The position numbers were made by a program, and so were the translations under genes. From Xestospongia bergquistia (Eukaryota > Porifera > Demospongiae > Haplosclerida > Petrosiidae), in contig OZ014411.1 of assembly GCA_963965975.1 (NCBI GenBank), positions 21,728,249-21,792,248 of the forward strand: 64,000 bases of DNA. The letters run 5' to 3'. The first letter of the stretch is position 1; each line of letters begins with the position of its first letter. The notes beneath the pieces were generated by a model. It had not been told where the DNA came from, did not search any database, and worked only from the letters and a program-made list of their open reading frames with translations. Below, in pieces: positions 24,104 through 34,725 of this stretch.

Positions 24104-24440
24104 CTCGCGTAGCCAGCCCCTCCCTCTCGGGAAGGGTCTGGTCAATAGCTCTCGTTCAGAGAACTACTGTAAATCCGGTAGTCGATAAGTGATGTTAAGA
24201 GGTAGGAGGGCAAACACCTACTTTAAAATTGCTGACTCAAAGGAAGTGCTGAAAGGACTGCTTGCATATCTAGCATTGTACTTCTGTTGAGTCAGTAATT
24301 TTAAACTGGGTGTTTGCCTACCTACATCTTAACACCACTTATCGACTACCGGATTTTCGGTAGTTCTCTGAACGAGAGCTATACTTACAGTTGACCAGTT
24401 GACCAGACCCTTCCCGAGAGGGAAGAGCTGGCTACACGAG
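24104..24440. mobile_element. MITE with long terminal inverted repeats
   Basis: The left end CTCGCGTAGCCAGC and right end GCTGGCTACACGAG are inverted. The inversion continues inward for roughly 140 bases per side: GAGAGGGA, CAGACCC, AGCTCTCGTTCAGAGAACTAC, CCGGTAGTCGATAAGT, and the GTTAAGA and GTTTGCC blocks. About 60 bases at the centre are also partly paired (TTTAAAATTGCTGACTCA against TGAGTCAGTAATTTTAAA). There is no coding capacity. The target duplication is not clear, so the superfamily is not assigned. Confidence 0.88.
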
Positions 24441-25310
24441 ACTAAATTACCATAACATGAGAACGAAGCATTTTTAGGAAAATTCCCACGTTGAAAATGT
24501 AAAAATTTCATATTGTACACCCAATAATTTTCTGGAAGTGATAACATTTGTTATGTCTTCTTTGGAAAAGACTTGACAAAGTACTATAACCCTTGGCCAC
24601 ACTACGAGCGAGAAAGGGTTAACAATTGTCACATACGTGTTGTGAAAAAGTCCTTCATAAGCTTGATATGGTTAATGAATCTTATTAAATATAATGACAA
24701 CTTTGATGGGACTTCAATTATTTAGAATGGATTAGATTAGCATTATATGTCCTTTATATAGAACAAGTTAAAGTGTGGGTATGTAACTGTGTTGGCGCAC
24801 ATGTGATACATGAATACATACAGACTATAATAACTTTATATATAATTTATTTATATAGTAAATTTTGTGAGTGTGTGTGGAGATATGTACATATAATTTT
24901 AAAATTCTTCATTTGTCATGTATACTCATATTATATTTATTTAAAATTACATGTGAGTATACTACTTGTAAGATGATATTAGAACTGAATACTAGAACAC
25001 TATGGCCAAACAAAACAAACTAAGTCAGTTGATCAGGAGGAGAAAATGTCTTTGTCCTTTCTAACAAGAAAGTTAAATTGAATTTAAGTATGTTTAGATT
25101 TTAGTCAGCATTGACTGAAAATGGAATAATGTTTTATTAGTTATTATTTTTAGCTATAACATTTGAAGGATAATACAACAATAGTGACATTATGTCTTGT
25201 ACATGTAGGTGTACCAGGAAGCTGTTATCAAAACATAGACTTTTCAATATGAGATCATGTACACTTGGTCAAGTACTTGTAGGTTTTAAAGCCACATACA
25301 TTTATTAGTT
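24441..25310. other. AT-rich intergenic DNA, nothing recognised
   Basis: Short low-complexity open frames only. Confidence 0.5.
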
Positions 25311-25695
25311 AAGCAAATATGCGTAATATGTAGAATTAATAGCATTATAGTTAATACCAGTTAGTCCGAGCTTGCTTTTGGACTACATCGTATGTAACAA
25401 GAGCCCATCCTGTACATAATTGTATCTATTTCGCATTGTTCTATTCATATATACAAATATCAAGGAAATTTATATATAATAAATTTTAAATGCATATGCT
25501 TAAGAAACATCATGTAAGCAAATATGCTTAATATGTAGAATTAATAACATTATAGTTAATGCCAGTTAGTCCAAGCTTGCTTTTGGTCTACATCGTATGT
25601 AATAAGAGCCCATCCTGTACATAATTGTATCTATTTCAAATTGTTCTATTCATATATACAAATATCAATGCATATATGCTTAAGAAACATCATGT
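25311..25695. repeat. Two-copy tandem duplication of about 200 bp
   Basis: Unit 1 (25311-25515) and unit 2 (25516-25695) share AAGCAAATATGC.TAATATG, TACATCGTATGTAA.AAGAGC and TAAGAAACATCATGTA. Unit 2 lacks about 25 bases near its end. Confidence 0.85.
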
Positions 25696-25794
25696 ACTTG
25701 GATATTAATGTTTAGGGTTTAGGATTAGACACATTTTATAAACAATAACTTGTAGTATTAGAGACTAATATCTGACATATAGACCAACTATCAT

Positions 25795-26460
25795 CATCAG
25801 GTGGTAATCGTAGCTACCTTTTTGTCACACATATACAAAAATGTAACTCATACAACAACAGAGAAAGATTATAAAAGTGGCTGTGATAGTTAAAAAAAGA
25901 TCTGAGCACATTCTAACAAAATCTACAACAAAATTATTTACATAATTAATAACACCACTCAATATGTAACAAATCCAAAACAAAGCCAAAACTAATCTAA
26001 TCTAACCAAGTCAAACTAAATATGTGCAAAGCTATTTAGAAACCAAAAAGATAATCGCTTGCTCATGGCTACAATTCTTAAAGTTACTATTTCATCTGAA
26101 CTAACTTGGTTATAGTTCTGTATAAATAGAATCCATCTTACGTTCATGGTCTCAATTATTGGGCAATAAACTATCTATACAAAGATTACTTTTTGGCTTC
26201 TAGTTGGCTTTATATATATTGATTTAGACTAGTTTAAATTTGTGGCTAATCACTATTATAGGCTTAATGAAACTATGTTAACTAAAAGACTTCAGTTGAA
26301 ATAAGAAAATGCTACTTGATGTGTTATAAGATAACATATTGCTGATTCACATGGGTTGACAACATTAACTTTGCATGAACTGATGTCTCCCAAATATTGT
26401 GATATAGAAATAATACATTGTGAATCATTACCATTAATAAGCATAGCTAATCAGGATGCA
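25795..26460. repeat. Duplicated block, related to 29260-30065; includes an eroded 3' piece of the cysteine-rich gene
   Basis: It is collinear with 29260-30065 over GTAGCTACCTTTTTGTCAC, ACATTCTAACAAAATCTACA, GGGCAATAAACTATCTATAC and ACTTGATGTGTTATAA. Bases about 26340-26400 correspond to the coding part around the C-terminal tail of the cysteine-rich family on the minus strand (GATTCACATGG.TTGAC...CTGATGTCTCCCAAATA), with the frame lost. A weaker match lies at 4080-4240. Confidence 0.75.
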
Positions 26461-27058
26461 TATGAAACAATTTCTTTTTGTAATTTAGTCAATATTTTAT
26501 GAAGGTATGTTATTACACTGTTAAAATTAATATGTCATGTTAAGAACTAACTTGTAACTTACATGGATGAATTACAATGGAATATAGAATTCTTGCAATT
26601 TGCCCACTACGTAAATGTTGGTATGTTGTACTTTTATATACCAACAAATTATACAGCAAGTAATTCACATAAATTCTACATTCCATAGTAATCCATCCAT
26701 GTAAAGTACTAACTAATTGTTAAAATATCATTTTTACAGTGTATTGTATGTCCTTCTAATGTTGTTATAATATGATATTCTGACACATGTAATTATAGGA
26801 ATGCTATTAACCACATATTCAACTGCATTCATGTATGCTATATGGCATATGACATGTAATGGTAACCAACTGTATAATGAATTCAAAATAAATATGTAAG
26901 TCTCTATAATCTCCAATTGAATCTTTCGTTTATTAATTTTTATAATCATAATAATTCTAAAAAAAATAAGTAAAATAACATTATATTTTTGCTAAAATTT
27001 ACCAAACTACAAATTCTTACAAAATAATTATTCCCATTGTCAATGCTAGTTTTAAAGT
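26461..27058. other. Intergenic; 3' flank of the cysteine-rich gene
   Basis: There is a short inverted repeat at about 26555-26705: AACTTGTAACTTACATGGATGAAT pairs imperfectly with the ATCCATCCATGTAAAGTAC side. No gene is recognised. Confidence 0.45.
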
Positions 27059-27790
27059 TCACCAAATGTTAAAAATTGCCAAAAGTGCAGCTAAAAATAG
27101 GCACATAATGACTGGAGATATAATAATAGACCCGGATATTGCTGATTCACATGGATCAACGATATTAACGTTGCAGGAACTGACGTTTCCCAAAAATGGC
27201 GAAGTACAACATCCCATGTTGATATTAAAGTTTGAAACGTATTGTCTGCACGTAGAGTTGGCACTAGAACAATCGACTCTAGAATTAGTTCTTGGACAGG
27301 CATCTAGTAGTTCAACTATAAAGCGTATGTCGGCAGAGTAGCGACGTAGGTATAAAACTTGGCAAAAATCGTTGCCTTGTTTTCCACAGACCCCTCGCTC
27401 GACATAATTTGTCAGGTAGTTTCTGAAATCATCTGAAATATTCAAACACCTATAATAATTTAAGATCGGATTAACACATTTAGCAACACAAACCCGGCTG
27501 AATGTGTTATTGAGTTCTGCTAAATCATCTTCAGTAAGTGCACTTGCATTACGGATAATTGTATCTGTAATATTACCCGCTAATAGAGCAAAATTACATT
27601 CCATTGGGTAGTCGTTCAATATTGTTTGGCAGGACTGCTGGCGTTTTTGTAGAATTTCTCTTGTAACACTGTGAACATTCTTCTGGTGAACCGATTCAAC
27701 TGGATTACCGGTGAAAATCTTTGCTTTGACAAGTTTAAATGAAGAAAACACAGGCGTTAGGACAAAAAATAGGCAGATAAATTTTCCCAT
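27059..27790 (-). CDS. Cysteine-rich secreted or GPI-anchored protein, 243 aa, unknown family
   Basis: A single-exon frame starts at 27790 with a hydrophobic signal peptide (MGKFICLFFVLTPVFSSF). A KRQQSC segment follows, where a dibasic pair just before the first cysteine could be a processing site. The mature part has about a dozen cysteines, including VCVAKC, CGKQGNDFC and a CC pair in GCCTSPFLG. Several N-x-S/T sequons are present. The last 20-25 residues are strongly hydrophobic (IMCLFLAALLAIF) after a small-residue SGS, as in GPI-anchor signals, although a single membrane span is possible. I do not recognise the family. The gene has a frame-broken paralogue at 4.7-5.4 kb and eroded 3' pieces at 26.34 and 29.86 kb, so it belongs to a locally duplicating family. 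Confidence 0.75.
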   Translation of the reverse strand: MGKFICLFFVLTPVFSSFKLVKAKIFTGNPVESVHQKNVHSVTREILQKRQQSCQTILNDYPMECNFALLAGNITDTIIRNASALTEDDLAELNNTFSRVCVAKCVNPILNYYRCLNISDDFRNYLTNYVERGVCGKQGNDFCQVLYLRRYSADIRFIVELLDACPRTNSRVDCSSANSTCRQYVSNFNINMGCCTSPFLGNVSSCNVNIVDPCESAISGSIIISPVIMCLFLAALLAIFNIW

Positions 27791-28224
27791 GGCGATTGTC
27801 TGTATTAAAAATGCTCGTCGTTTCTGTATTTATATCGATCAGGGTAATAGGGTGGGGGAGCACTCATGACGTGTCATGTGTGCGTCATCACAAAAGTTCA
27901 TCCTATATCTTATATTTTAGTATTTTTGTTGATAGAATTATTTAACTGATTAGCATCATAGCTATATAACTTTTTTCACTTCTCTGCCTTTAATATTTCG
28001 TATCTACGCAATTATTGATCTTGATAGCATATTAAACTACACTGTAGACCTCCAAGCATGTAACGTAATGAACAATAGATGTCATTACTACAAATTGCTA
28101 CAGTACAATATAACAATTGCATGTATTTTAAATTAGTATTAATGTATTAATGTATGCTAATATTTCACTCATCAGAGCTATAGCAGTTCTTGGATAATAA
28201 CTTATATAATTATGGATAAATCAT

Positions 28225-28226
<2 letters not shown>
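27791..28226. promoter_or_regulatory. Upstream block of the cysteine-rich gene, copy C (likely promoter)
   Basis: This is the flank of the intact gene, homologous to copies A (5430) and B (10390). CRE-like TGACGT and TGCGTCATCAC cores lie about 90-110 bases upstream of the start. The corresponding positions in A and B read CATGACGTGTACGCG and CATGACACGTACGTG. Promoter function is inferred from position and conservation only. Confidence 0.5.

Positions 28227-28297
<71 letters not shown>
28227..28297. repeat. TA microsatellite
   Basis: About 35 uninterrupted TA units. Confidence 0.95.
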
Positions 28298-28298
<1 letters not shown>

Positions 28299-28380
28299 CT
28301 TCAAAGATTGAGTGGTTGATTTAACCAATATATTAATATATAGATTGTGTATGCATAGCAAATTATTTGATGCAAACTGA

Positions 28381-29097
28381 AATATTTTTGAAAGCTTCTA
28401 TATATATTTTATCTTTTACTTATAATTGCTACTAATGTTAATTATTATTATTATTAACAAAAGAAATAGTTTATCTACTTATATTTGGATAGCAACATAC
28501 ATGTATATGTCTACAATTACAAAACGTATTGGAAATAGTATCATATAAATACACACACACACATATTATATATATATATTAATACACATATATAATTTAG
28601 GCAAAGACATATTCAGTGTAAGATATTATGATTGTATTAACCAATATATGAATATACAGATTGTATTAATTTAACAAATTAAGTGATGGAAACTGAAGGT
28701 AAAGATGATACTGTTTTCATTCCTAACATACTATCAGATTGACAGTTTAGTCAATCTGATAGTATGTTAGAAATGAAAACAGTATCATCTTTACCTTCAG
28801 TTTCCATCACGTAATTTGTTAAATTAATACAATCTGTATATTCATATATTGGTTAATACAATCATAATATCTTACACTGAATATGTCTTTGCCTAAATTA
28901 TATATATGTATTATTAATATATATATATATGTGTATTTATATGATGTAATTTCCAATATGTTTTGTAATTGTAGATATATACATGTATTTTGCTATCCAA
29001 ATATTAGTAGGTAAACTATTTTTTTGTTAATAATAATAATAATTAACATTAGTAGCAATTATAAGTAAAAGATAAAATAGAAGCTTTCAAAAATATT
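28381..29097. repeat. Long near-perfect palindrome (about 700 bp)
   Basis: The left arm begins AATATTTTTGAAAGCTTCTA and the right arm ends TAGAAGCTTTCAAAAATATT. The arms meet at GATTGAC-AGTTTA-GTCAATC (28737-28756), leaving a 6-base loop. Pairing continues through ACTGAAGGTAAAGATGATAC, GGCAAAGACATATTCAGTGTA and AATAATAATAATTAACA-type blocks, with only small indels (a CA/TA microsatellite difference). Relatives occur at 30110-30370 and, eroded, at 5840-6060 and 10780-11010. Confidence 0.9.
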
Positions 29098-29259
29098 GCC
29101 AGTAGTGGAATGAATATATTATGAAAAAATACTAAATTTCAAGTTTTGTTATATTTAAAGGTAAAACGGTATCATCACTTATCTTAACTACACTTCTTTT
29201 TATCTGATATCCTCATAGACATAAGTTGGTATCACATATAATGGAAAAGGACAATGTAA

Positions 29260-30065
29260 TGGTAGCTACCTTTTTGTCACACATATACAAAATGTAACTC
29301 AATTCAACAAAGAAGAAAGATTATAAAAGTGGCCATGATAATTAAAACAGATCTGAGCACATTCTAACAAAATCTACAACAAAATTATTTACATAATTAA
29401 TAATACCACTCAAATCCAAAACAAAGCCAAAACTAATCTAATCTGACCAAGTCGAACTTAATATGTACATAGCTATTTAGAAACCAAAAAAATGATCGCT
29501 TGCTCATGGCTACAATTTTAAAGTTACTATTTCAACTGAACTAACTTGGTTAGTTCTGTATAATTAGTATCCATCTTTTGGTCATGGTTCAATTATTGGG
29601 CAATAAACTATCTATACAAAGATTACTTTTTGGCTTCTAGTTGGCTTTATATATATTGATTTAGACTAGTTAACCTTTGTGGCTAATTACTATTAGGCTT
29701 ACATCATATTAATGAAACTATGTTACATAAAAGACTTTAGTTGAAATAAGAAAATGTTACTTGATGTGTTATAACCAATGAATTTATTAATATAATTATA
29801 TAAATTTCTATAATATTTTTCTAATCTCAAAAACATTTATTCCCTTTTTTGTAGGCTAGTTTTAAAGTTCACTAGATGTAAAAAAATGCCAAAAGTGCAG
29901 CTAAATTAAGCACAAAATGGCTGGGGCTATGATAATAGACCCATATATTGCTGATTCACATGGGTTGACAACATTAACTTTGCATGAATTGATGTCTCCG
30001 AAATATTGTGATATAGAAATAATACATTGTGAATCATTACCATTAATAAGCATAGCTAATCAGGA
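29260..30065. repeat. Duplicated block, related to 25795-26460
   Basis: It matches 25795-26460 collinearly but retains about 140 more bases of the cysteine-rich gene end, listed separately. Confidence 0.8.
29866..30010 (-). pseudogene. Eroded C-terminal fragment of the cysteine-rich gene
   Basis: The minus strand matches the last roughly 50 codons of 27059-27790: the stop region, the LAALLAIF-like tail, the DPCESA region and the VSSCNVN region. Frame-shifting deletions are present, and nothing of the N-terminal three quarters remains. Confidence 0.75.
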
Positions 30066-30109
30066 TGCATACATATGAGACAATGTCTTTTAGTAATTTA
30101 GTCAATATT

Positions 30110-30375
30110 TTGATTGAGTGGTTAATTTAACCAATATATCAATATATAGATTGTGTGTATATAGCAAATTATTTGATGCAAACTGAAAGTAAAGATGATA
30201 CTGTATTCATTCCTAACATACTATCAGATTGACTAAACTGTCAATCTGATAGTATGTTAGAAATGAAAACAGTATCATATTTACCTTCAGTTTCCATCAC
30301 GTAATTTGTTAAATTAATACAATCTGTATATTCATATATTAGTTAATACAATCATAATATCTTGCACTGATTATG
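30110..30375. repeat. Second palindrome of the 28.4-kb family
   Basis: The arms meet at CAGATTGAC-TAAACT-GTCAATCTG (about 30226-30249). Inner arms pair over ACATACTATCAG, GATACTG and ACTGAAAGTAAAGATGATAC; outer arms pair imperfectly to about 120 bases each. The right arm is nearly identical to the right arm of the 28.4-29.1 kb palindrome. Confidence 0.8.
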
Positions 30376-30819
30376 TCTTTGCCTAAATTATATATGTGTA
30401 TTATTAATATATATATATATATGTGTGTGTATTTATATGATACAATTTCCAATATGTTTTGTAATTGTATACATATACATAAATGTTGACATATTGCTAA
30501 TTTTGCAATTGCAAAATGTAGTTTCTCCCTGGGTATCCCTATCTAAGTAATGAGCCTTGTCATTGTAGAGCTGTGGTACCTCATGTACCGAATTAAACAG
30601 GAAGGAATACATTTGGAACAAGCTTGACCACTCAAAGCACAGAAGCATGTCATACATCCACTGCTGGAATTACAAAGGCAACATCAAACCTTAGGTTTCC
30701 ATTGAAGTCTCTCCAGAGCTTATAACAATTTTTAATAATTCTGCAATGTTTTTCTTCGCTTAAAGAAAAAGAGCTTCTATCATGAGGTGACACCATTATT
30801 TAGTATTGTAATTAAGCAA
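30376..30819. other. Unrecognised DNA with coding-like composition on the minus strand
   Basis: Bases 30490-30770 are less AT-rich than their surroundings. The minus strand has a 74-codon open stretch (30657-30433), but its end runs into a repeat. It may be a mobile-element remnant; no family is recognised. Confidence 0.3.
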
Positions 30820-31700
30820 TAGGCATTTAAATATGAGGCATGTTTACATTTGGTAAAGTACCTTTACGTTTTGAAGCTAGCTAGATGTCATTGTTAGTTA
30901 GGTAAACATGCATACACCAACATGCTAGCAATTTACTTATTAATTTACAATGCTATATGACTATACAAAACAAATGATCATCCAGTTTGGGTACTTCTAC
31001 ATGCATATCAGAAACTTTAGTTCCATAGCTTTTTGCTATTTAGATCTCATGTCTAAGAAGTAGAGTTCATTCTTGTAATAATCATTAGAGCATAGATTAT
31101 ATACATCATTTTCAATATGACATCAAAACAATGAAGATAGTATATTTTGTAATGAGCCAGGTAGGTAACAATTGCTACGATTAATCTTGAAAAAATTTTT
31201 GATACCTATTTCCAGTTTTAAATAACTTCAACTAAACTTATGTATGAAATGTTTTTTCTGAAGGTTCTAACATTCATTATTAATTGTTGCTACTACATGT
31301 GCTCAAAGTGTAAACACTTTGATGAAGTGATATCATTGCACCATTTCCATACATACAGCACTAACATAATTACTATGCAGTACAGTGACATTAAAGTACT
31401 TGAAACTTTTATATAGTACCAAGACAAACTGTTAAAATAGTTTTTATCTAATTTGTTGTTACTTAGGTTTCATACATGCCTGCAAAATTCACTGAAAAGT
31501 GTTGGCAACATATACTATTTTGATTACTATTGCTATGGAATTGACAGTTTATGTACTTCACCAAGGACATTGTTATTGGTGTGTTATATAAGATTGTCCT
31601 GTTATAAATTCCAAAGTGACATTTGCCTTCACACACGTTTCCAAAATCCATAAAAGCTGTTGTGTCTAATCATTGAGAAGTTAAATGGAATCTTGCAGTT
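30820..31700. repeat. Duplicated non-coding block, related to 15616-16560
   Basis: The ordered blocks are those listed for 15616-16560. A third, partial relative is at 32130-32270. Complementary short open frames at 31453-31653 fall inside it and are not conserved in the other copy, so they are not genes. Confidence 0.7.
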
Positions 31701-32280
31701 ATTATGACATCATGTGGCATACCACAGTGTTCACTGTCATAAAGTAAATGTCACTGTTAAATATTTTTGTGATAGCATCGACAAGTTAACTATATGACTT
31801 CCATGCGTCTTTAAGAATATCAGCTATAAAAACAGAGGTGATGCTGTTTATATTCACTAATAAAAAAGATACTATAAAGTGTACTCATTGCCCAATACAC
31901 ACAACATGTGAATTAATAAATAATCGTTTATTTTAGCACAAATGCTATCATAATTTAAATGATTGCATGTGTTTTCAAGTGAATTATATTAGGACTACTC
32001 TTTTCATTTTATACCATTCTTTGAAACAATTTAGGATACTTTTTGGATTATAATCTAGTTGTAATAGTTAATTATGTGTATATGTACATAATTACAATAT
32101 GTCAATTCATGTACATGTACATGTTACTATTTTCAATATTAGAATGTGTATATTTGGCGAAGTTTCTGTTCATTTTGAAGACAGCTAAATGTAATTATTA
32201 GTTAGGCAAAGATGCACCTACATACAAGCAATTTACATTAGCTAACAATGCAGTATGACTGAACAAAGTTTTGGTCTTGT

Positions 32281-32590
32281 AATACAGAGGTGTATTACAA
32301 GACCATTGAAGATCTGAAAGCAGTAACTGAAGTTTCAACTAGCAAGTCACATCACCAGTACAACATCCTACAGAAGTATGAAGTGCTTATGTGTGGTGAT
32401 ATTGAGAAGCTTATCAAGAAGTGAAAGTCACCAGAAGAGCGCCCAGTCCACTATGCTACCATAGAAGACACCTACGACATAATTAGTAAAGCCCACATAG
32501 ACACTGGCCATGGTGGTCGTGACAGGATGTTGAAACATTTTGGGCAAAATATGCTAATATCACAACAGACGCTGTTGAATTATTAATAAG
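32281..32590 (+). pseudogene. Fragment of a retroviral-type integrase-like transposon protein
   Basis: The plus strand reads QYNILQKYEVL....GDIEKLIKK, a stop, KSPEERPVHYATIEDTYDII, then HIDTGHGGRDRMLKHF. It is followed by a frame break into KYANITTDAVELL-like codons. The H-x-GHGGRDRM segment is the N-terminal zinc-binding (H2C2-like) region of KRBA2/SCAND3-type domesticated and transposon integrases. Only this piece is present, with an internal stop. Confidence 0.7.
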
Positions 32591-32664
32591 TATGATGAAT
32601 GAATTAAGTTCGGTGCTTACAGATATATTTAGTGTTATAATTTATGGCTAAAATTTGAATAACA

Positions 32665-33300
32665 GTGATTTCGCGAAAAAAAACTGGCGTATTATTATTT
32701 CAGTAATTACACAAAATCCCTAGAGATTTTAGTGAATTCATGAAATCCTTAAGTAAAACAGTCATTTCACGAATTTACTGTAGGTTTTAGGGATTAAGCG
32801 AAATCTCTAGTTTCACAATCTTACTGTAACATATATATAACCAACTGTTCATTCTTATTTCTTTGATTGCTTCTGTTAGCAAAGACATCTGTTCATTTTG
32901 ACCATTTATTAGTTTTATATTCTAACAGCCATCCATTCATTGATAACTCCATTATTTCATTTATCCATTTGTTTAGTGATATAAATCATATGAAGACATG
33001 ATTAAATGATAATAAATGTTTAAGCTGATTACATGAAGGGAGATCTTGTGAAGGAAATTAGATAAATATACTATGTCAAGTTTGAGAATTATGAAATTTG
33101 TCATTTTTAATAGTTTTTATTTGTGTATATTAGTTCTCTCAGTCTATCTGACTAATGGTTTGTATGAATGAGTTGTTTCATGAAATTGCTAGAGTTTTTA
33201 GTGAATTTATGAAGTCCCTAAATGAAAAAGTGATTTCACGAAGTCCCTGAATGTTTAAGGGATTTCGTAAAATCCCCATATACACAATCTTACTGTAACA
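32665..33300. repeat. Two modules of an ATTTCACGAA / CCCTAGAG repeat
   Basis: Module 1 (about 32665-32835) and module 2 (about 33175-33302) each contain several direct and inverted forms of ATTTCACGAA and ATCCCTAGAG or AAGTCCCT. Both end with CACAATCTTACTGTAACATAT. This is probably a small non-autonomous element or satellite-like repeat. Confidence 0.6.
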
Positions 33301-33339
33301 TATCCACAGGTAATGTTTGCAACCATTCTAATAAACACT

Positions 33340-34130
33340 TCATGTTATTTATAGATGGCAGGATGATATACTCATGTAGAAGAGGGACCACAAGAGAAGA
33401 CCCTTTGGCAATGTCAATGTATGCCTTAACAATAACTACTACAACTAATTACCAAACATGAATACTTATCTAAAAAGATGTAGTATGCTGTCATTGGAAA
33501 GTTAGAAACTCTCAAAAGGTGATGGGATTCTGTTCTCTCTCTTGGTTCTGCCTATTGCGCTACTTTGTTAATCCAAGTAAAACATGCTTTTAGTGAAAGA
33601 AGAATACTTACTTAAAGCACTCGGTGTCTTAAAAGGTACTAATTTTATAATTCTACTGAAGGTACAAGATATCTAGGAGTGACTATATTAAGAAAAAGTA
33701 TCCTCTCTGACCCAGGAGGTAAAAAACCTAGCTACCATTGGTTTTATATCCCTGAGGTTGCTTTTGTAGCCCTTACTCATGGTTTTTCCAATAATGGACT
33801 TCTCTATTTGAACTATTCCCAATACATCCACTTGTTTACAACCTTTGGAGGAAGCTATTAGATATATTTTATTACCTAAAATCACTGGACAGTCAGCCTT
33901 CAGATCTAGAGACCTAGATTAAAGTTTGTTTCCTCTTCCTGCTCAATGGTTTGGTATGGGCATATCAAATCCCACCATATTCAATTCAGTTTATAGTGCG
34001 TCTTGCAAGATAGACAGAGTGTCTAGTAGATCAAACAGTCCACAGAAGTAGAGAATCTTTAGATGATCATGAGATACTTTGTCAACAACTGGCCATAAAA
34101 CCTGAAATCAAGAAATCTAAGTAAAAAGCA
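33340..34130 (+). pseudogene. Decayed reverse-transcriptase-like sequence
   Basis: In shifting plus-strand frames one can read REGTTR.DPLAMSMYAL (about 33388-33435), YFVNPSKT, EGTRYLGVTI (about 33656-33690), VALTHGF.N, and LPAQWFGMGISNPT (about 33935-33975), in this order. This is the order seen in the C-terminal half of a group of invertebrate reverse-transcriptase-like mobile elements. Many stops and frame shifts make it non-functional. Confidence 0.6.
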
Positions 34131-34298
34131 CAAGTTCTTAAGCTGAAACGTAGTATCTCATGTTCCACCTCCTATTTAATGAGCAAGCAAAGAAAAGGAG
34201 TCCTCTGGCTGTCTTGTAGCCCTTCCTATCAAAGCCATGGCTTCTCACTTCACAATAGTGCCTTTTAAGTTCCACTGTGGTCTCACTTAGGTCTGTCG

Positions 34299-34405
34299 AT
34301 ACGGAAGCAGAGGACGGACATTCCATCTCCGTATAACCCCGTTTGATTGAAATTGAATTATTCGTCTTTGGCTTCCGTAGGTAGGATGGCAATTGGAATG
34401 TCCTG
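34299..34405. other. Inverted pair of TACGGAAG...GGACATTCC motifs
   Basis: The plus strand at 34299-34326 reads ATACGGAAGCAGAGGACGGA followed by CATTCCATC. The minus strand at 34405-34368 carries GGACATTCCAATT and then TACGGAAGCC. The same elements occur at 2655-2694 (minus) and 39889-39920 (plus). Meaning unknown. Confidence 0.5.
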
Positions 34406-34420
34406 TCATGGAAAATTTGT

Positions 34421-34640
34421 TCCTAGTTAAAATTGGACCTAGGTCCAATTTTTGCATGCAAAATTTGGACCTAGGTCCAATTTATGCAAGTTAAATTTGG
34501 ACCTAGGACCAAATTTTGCTGCCTAATTTGGACCTATACTGCAAAATTTGTTCCTAGAGATAGGTCCACTTTTTGCAACAAAATTTGGACCTAGGTCTAC
34601 TTTTGGCAGCAAGACTTGGTCCCAAGTCCAATTTGATCTG
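34421..34640. repeat. Array of CCTAGG-centred palindromes
   Basis: Six to seven degenerate units of about 30-40 bp are built on AATTTGGACCTAGGTCCAATTT. The first palindrome (34429-34452) is perfect over 24 bases, the second (34465-34480) over 16, and the others have lost one arm. Spacers contain TTTTGCA/TGCAAAA. Confidence 0.85.
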
Positions 34641-34725
34641 ATTATAATAAGATTTAGCATTTAATCTAAATAAAGTCAGTACAAGTTATGTAATTATAGG
34701 TTATATTATATAGATAATGTTACAA

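Noticed and set aside
27066..27341. Open frames antisense or shifted to the cysteine-rich gene
   Set aside because: Shadows of the real minus-strand gene; they lack a signal peptide and cysteine pattern and are not shared with the 4.7-kb copy.
31453..31653. Paired open frames on both strands
   Set aside because: Inside a duplicated non-coding block; the copy near 16.3 kb has stops.
34138..34392. 84-codon minus-strand open frame
   Set aside because: It covers the inverted motif pair and RT-remnant edge; no recognisable domain, no splice partner and no conservation in another copy.
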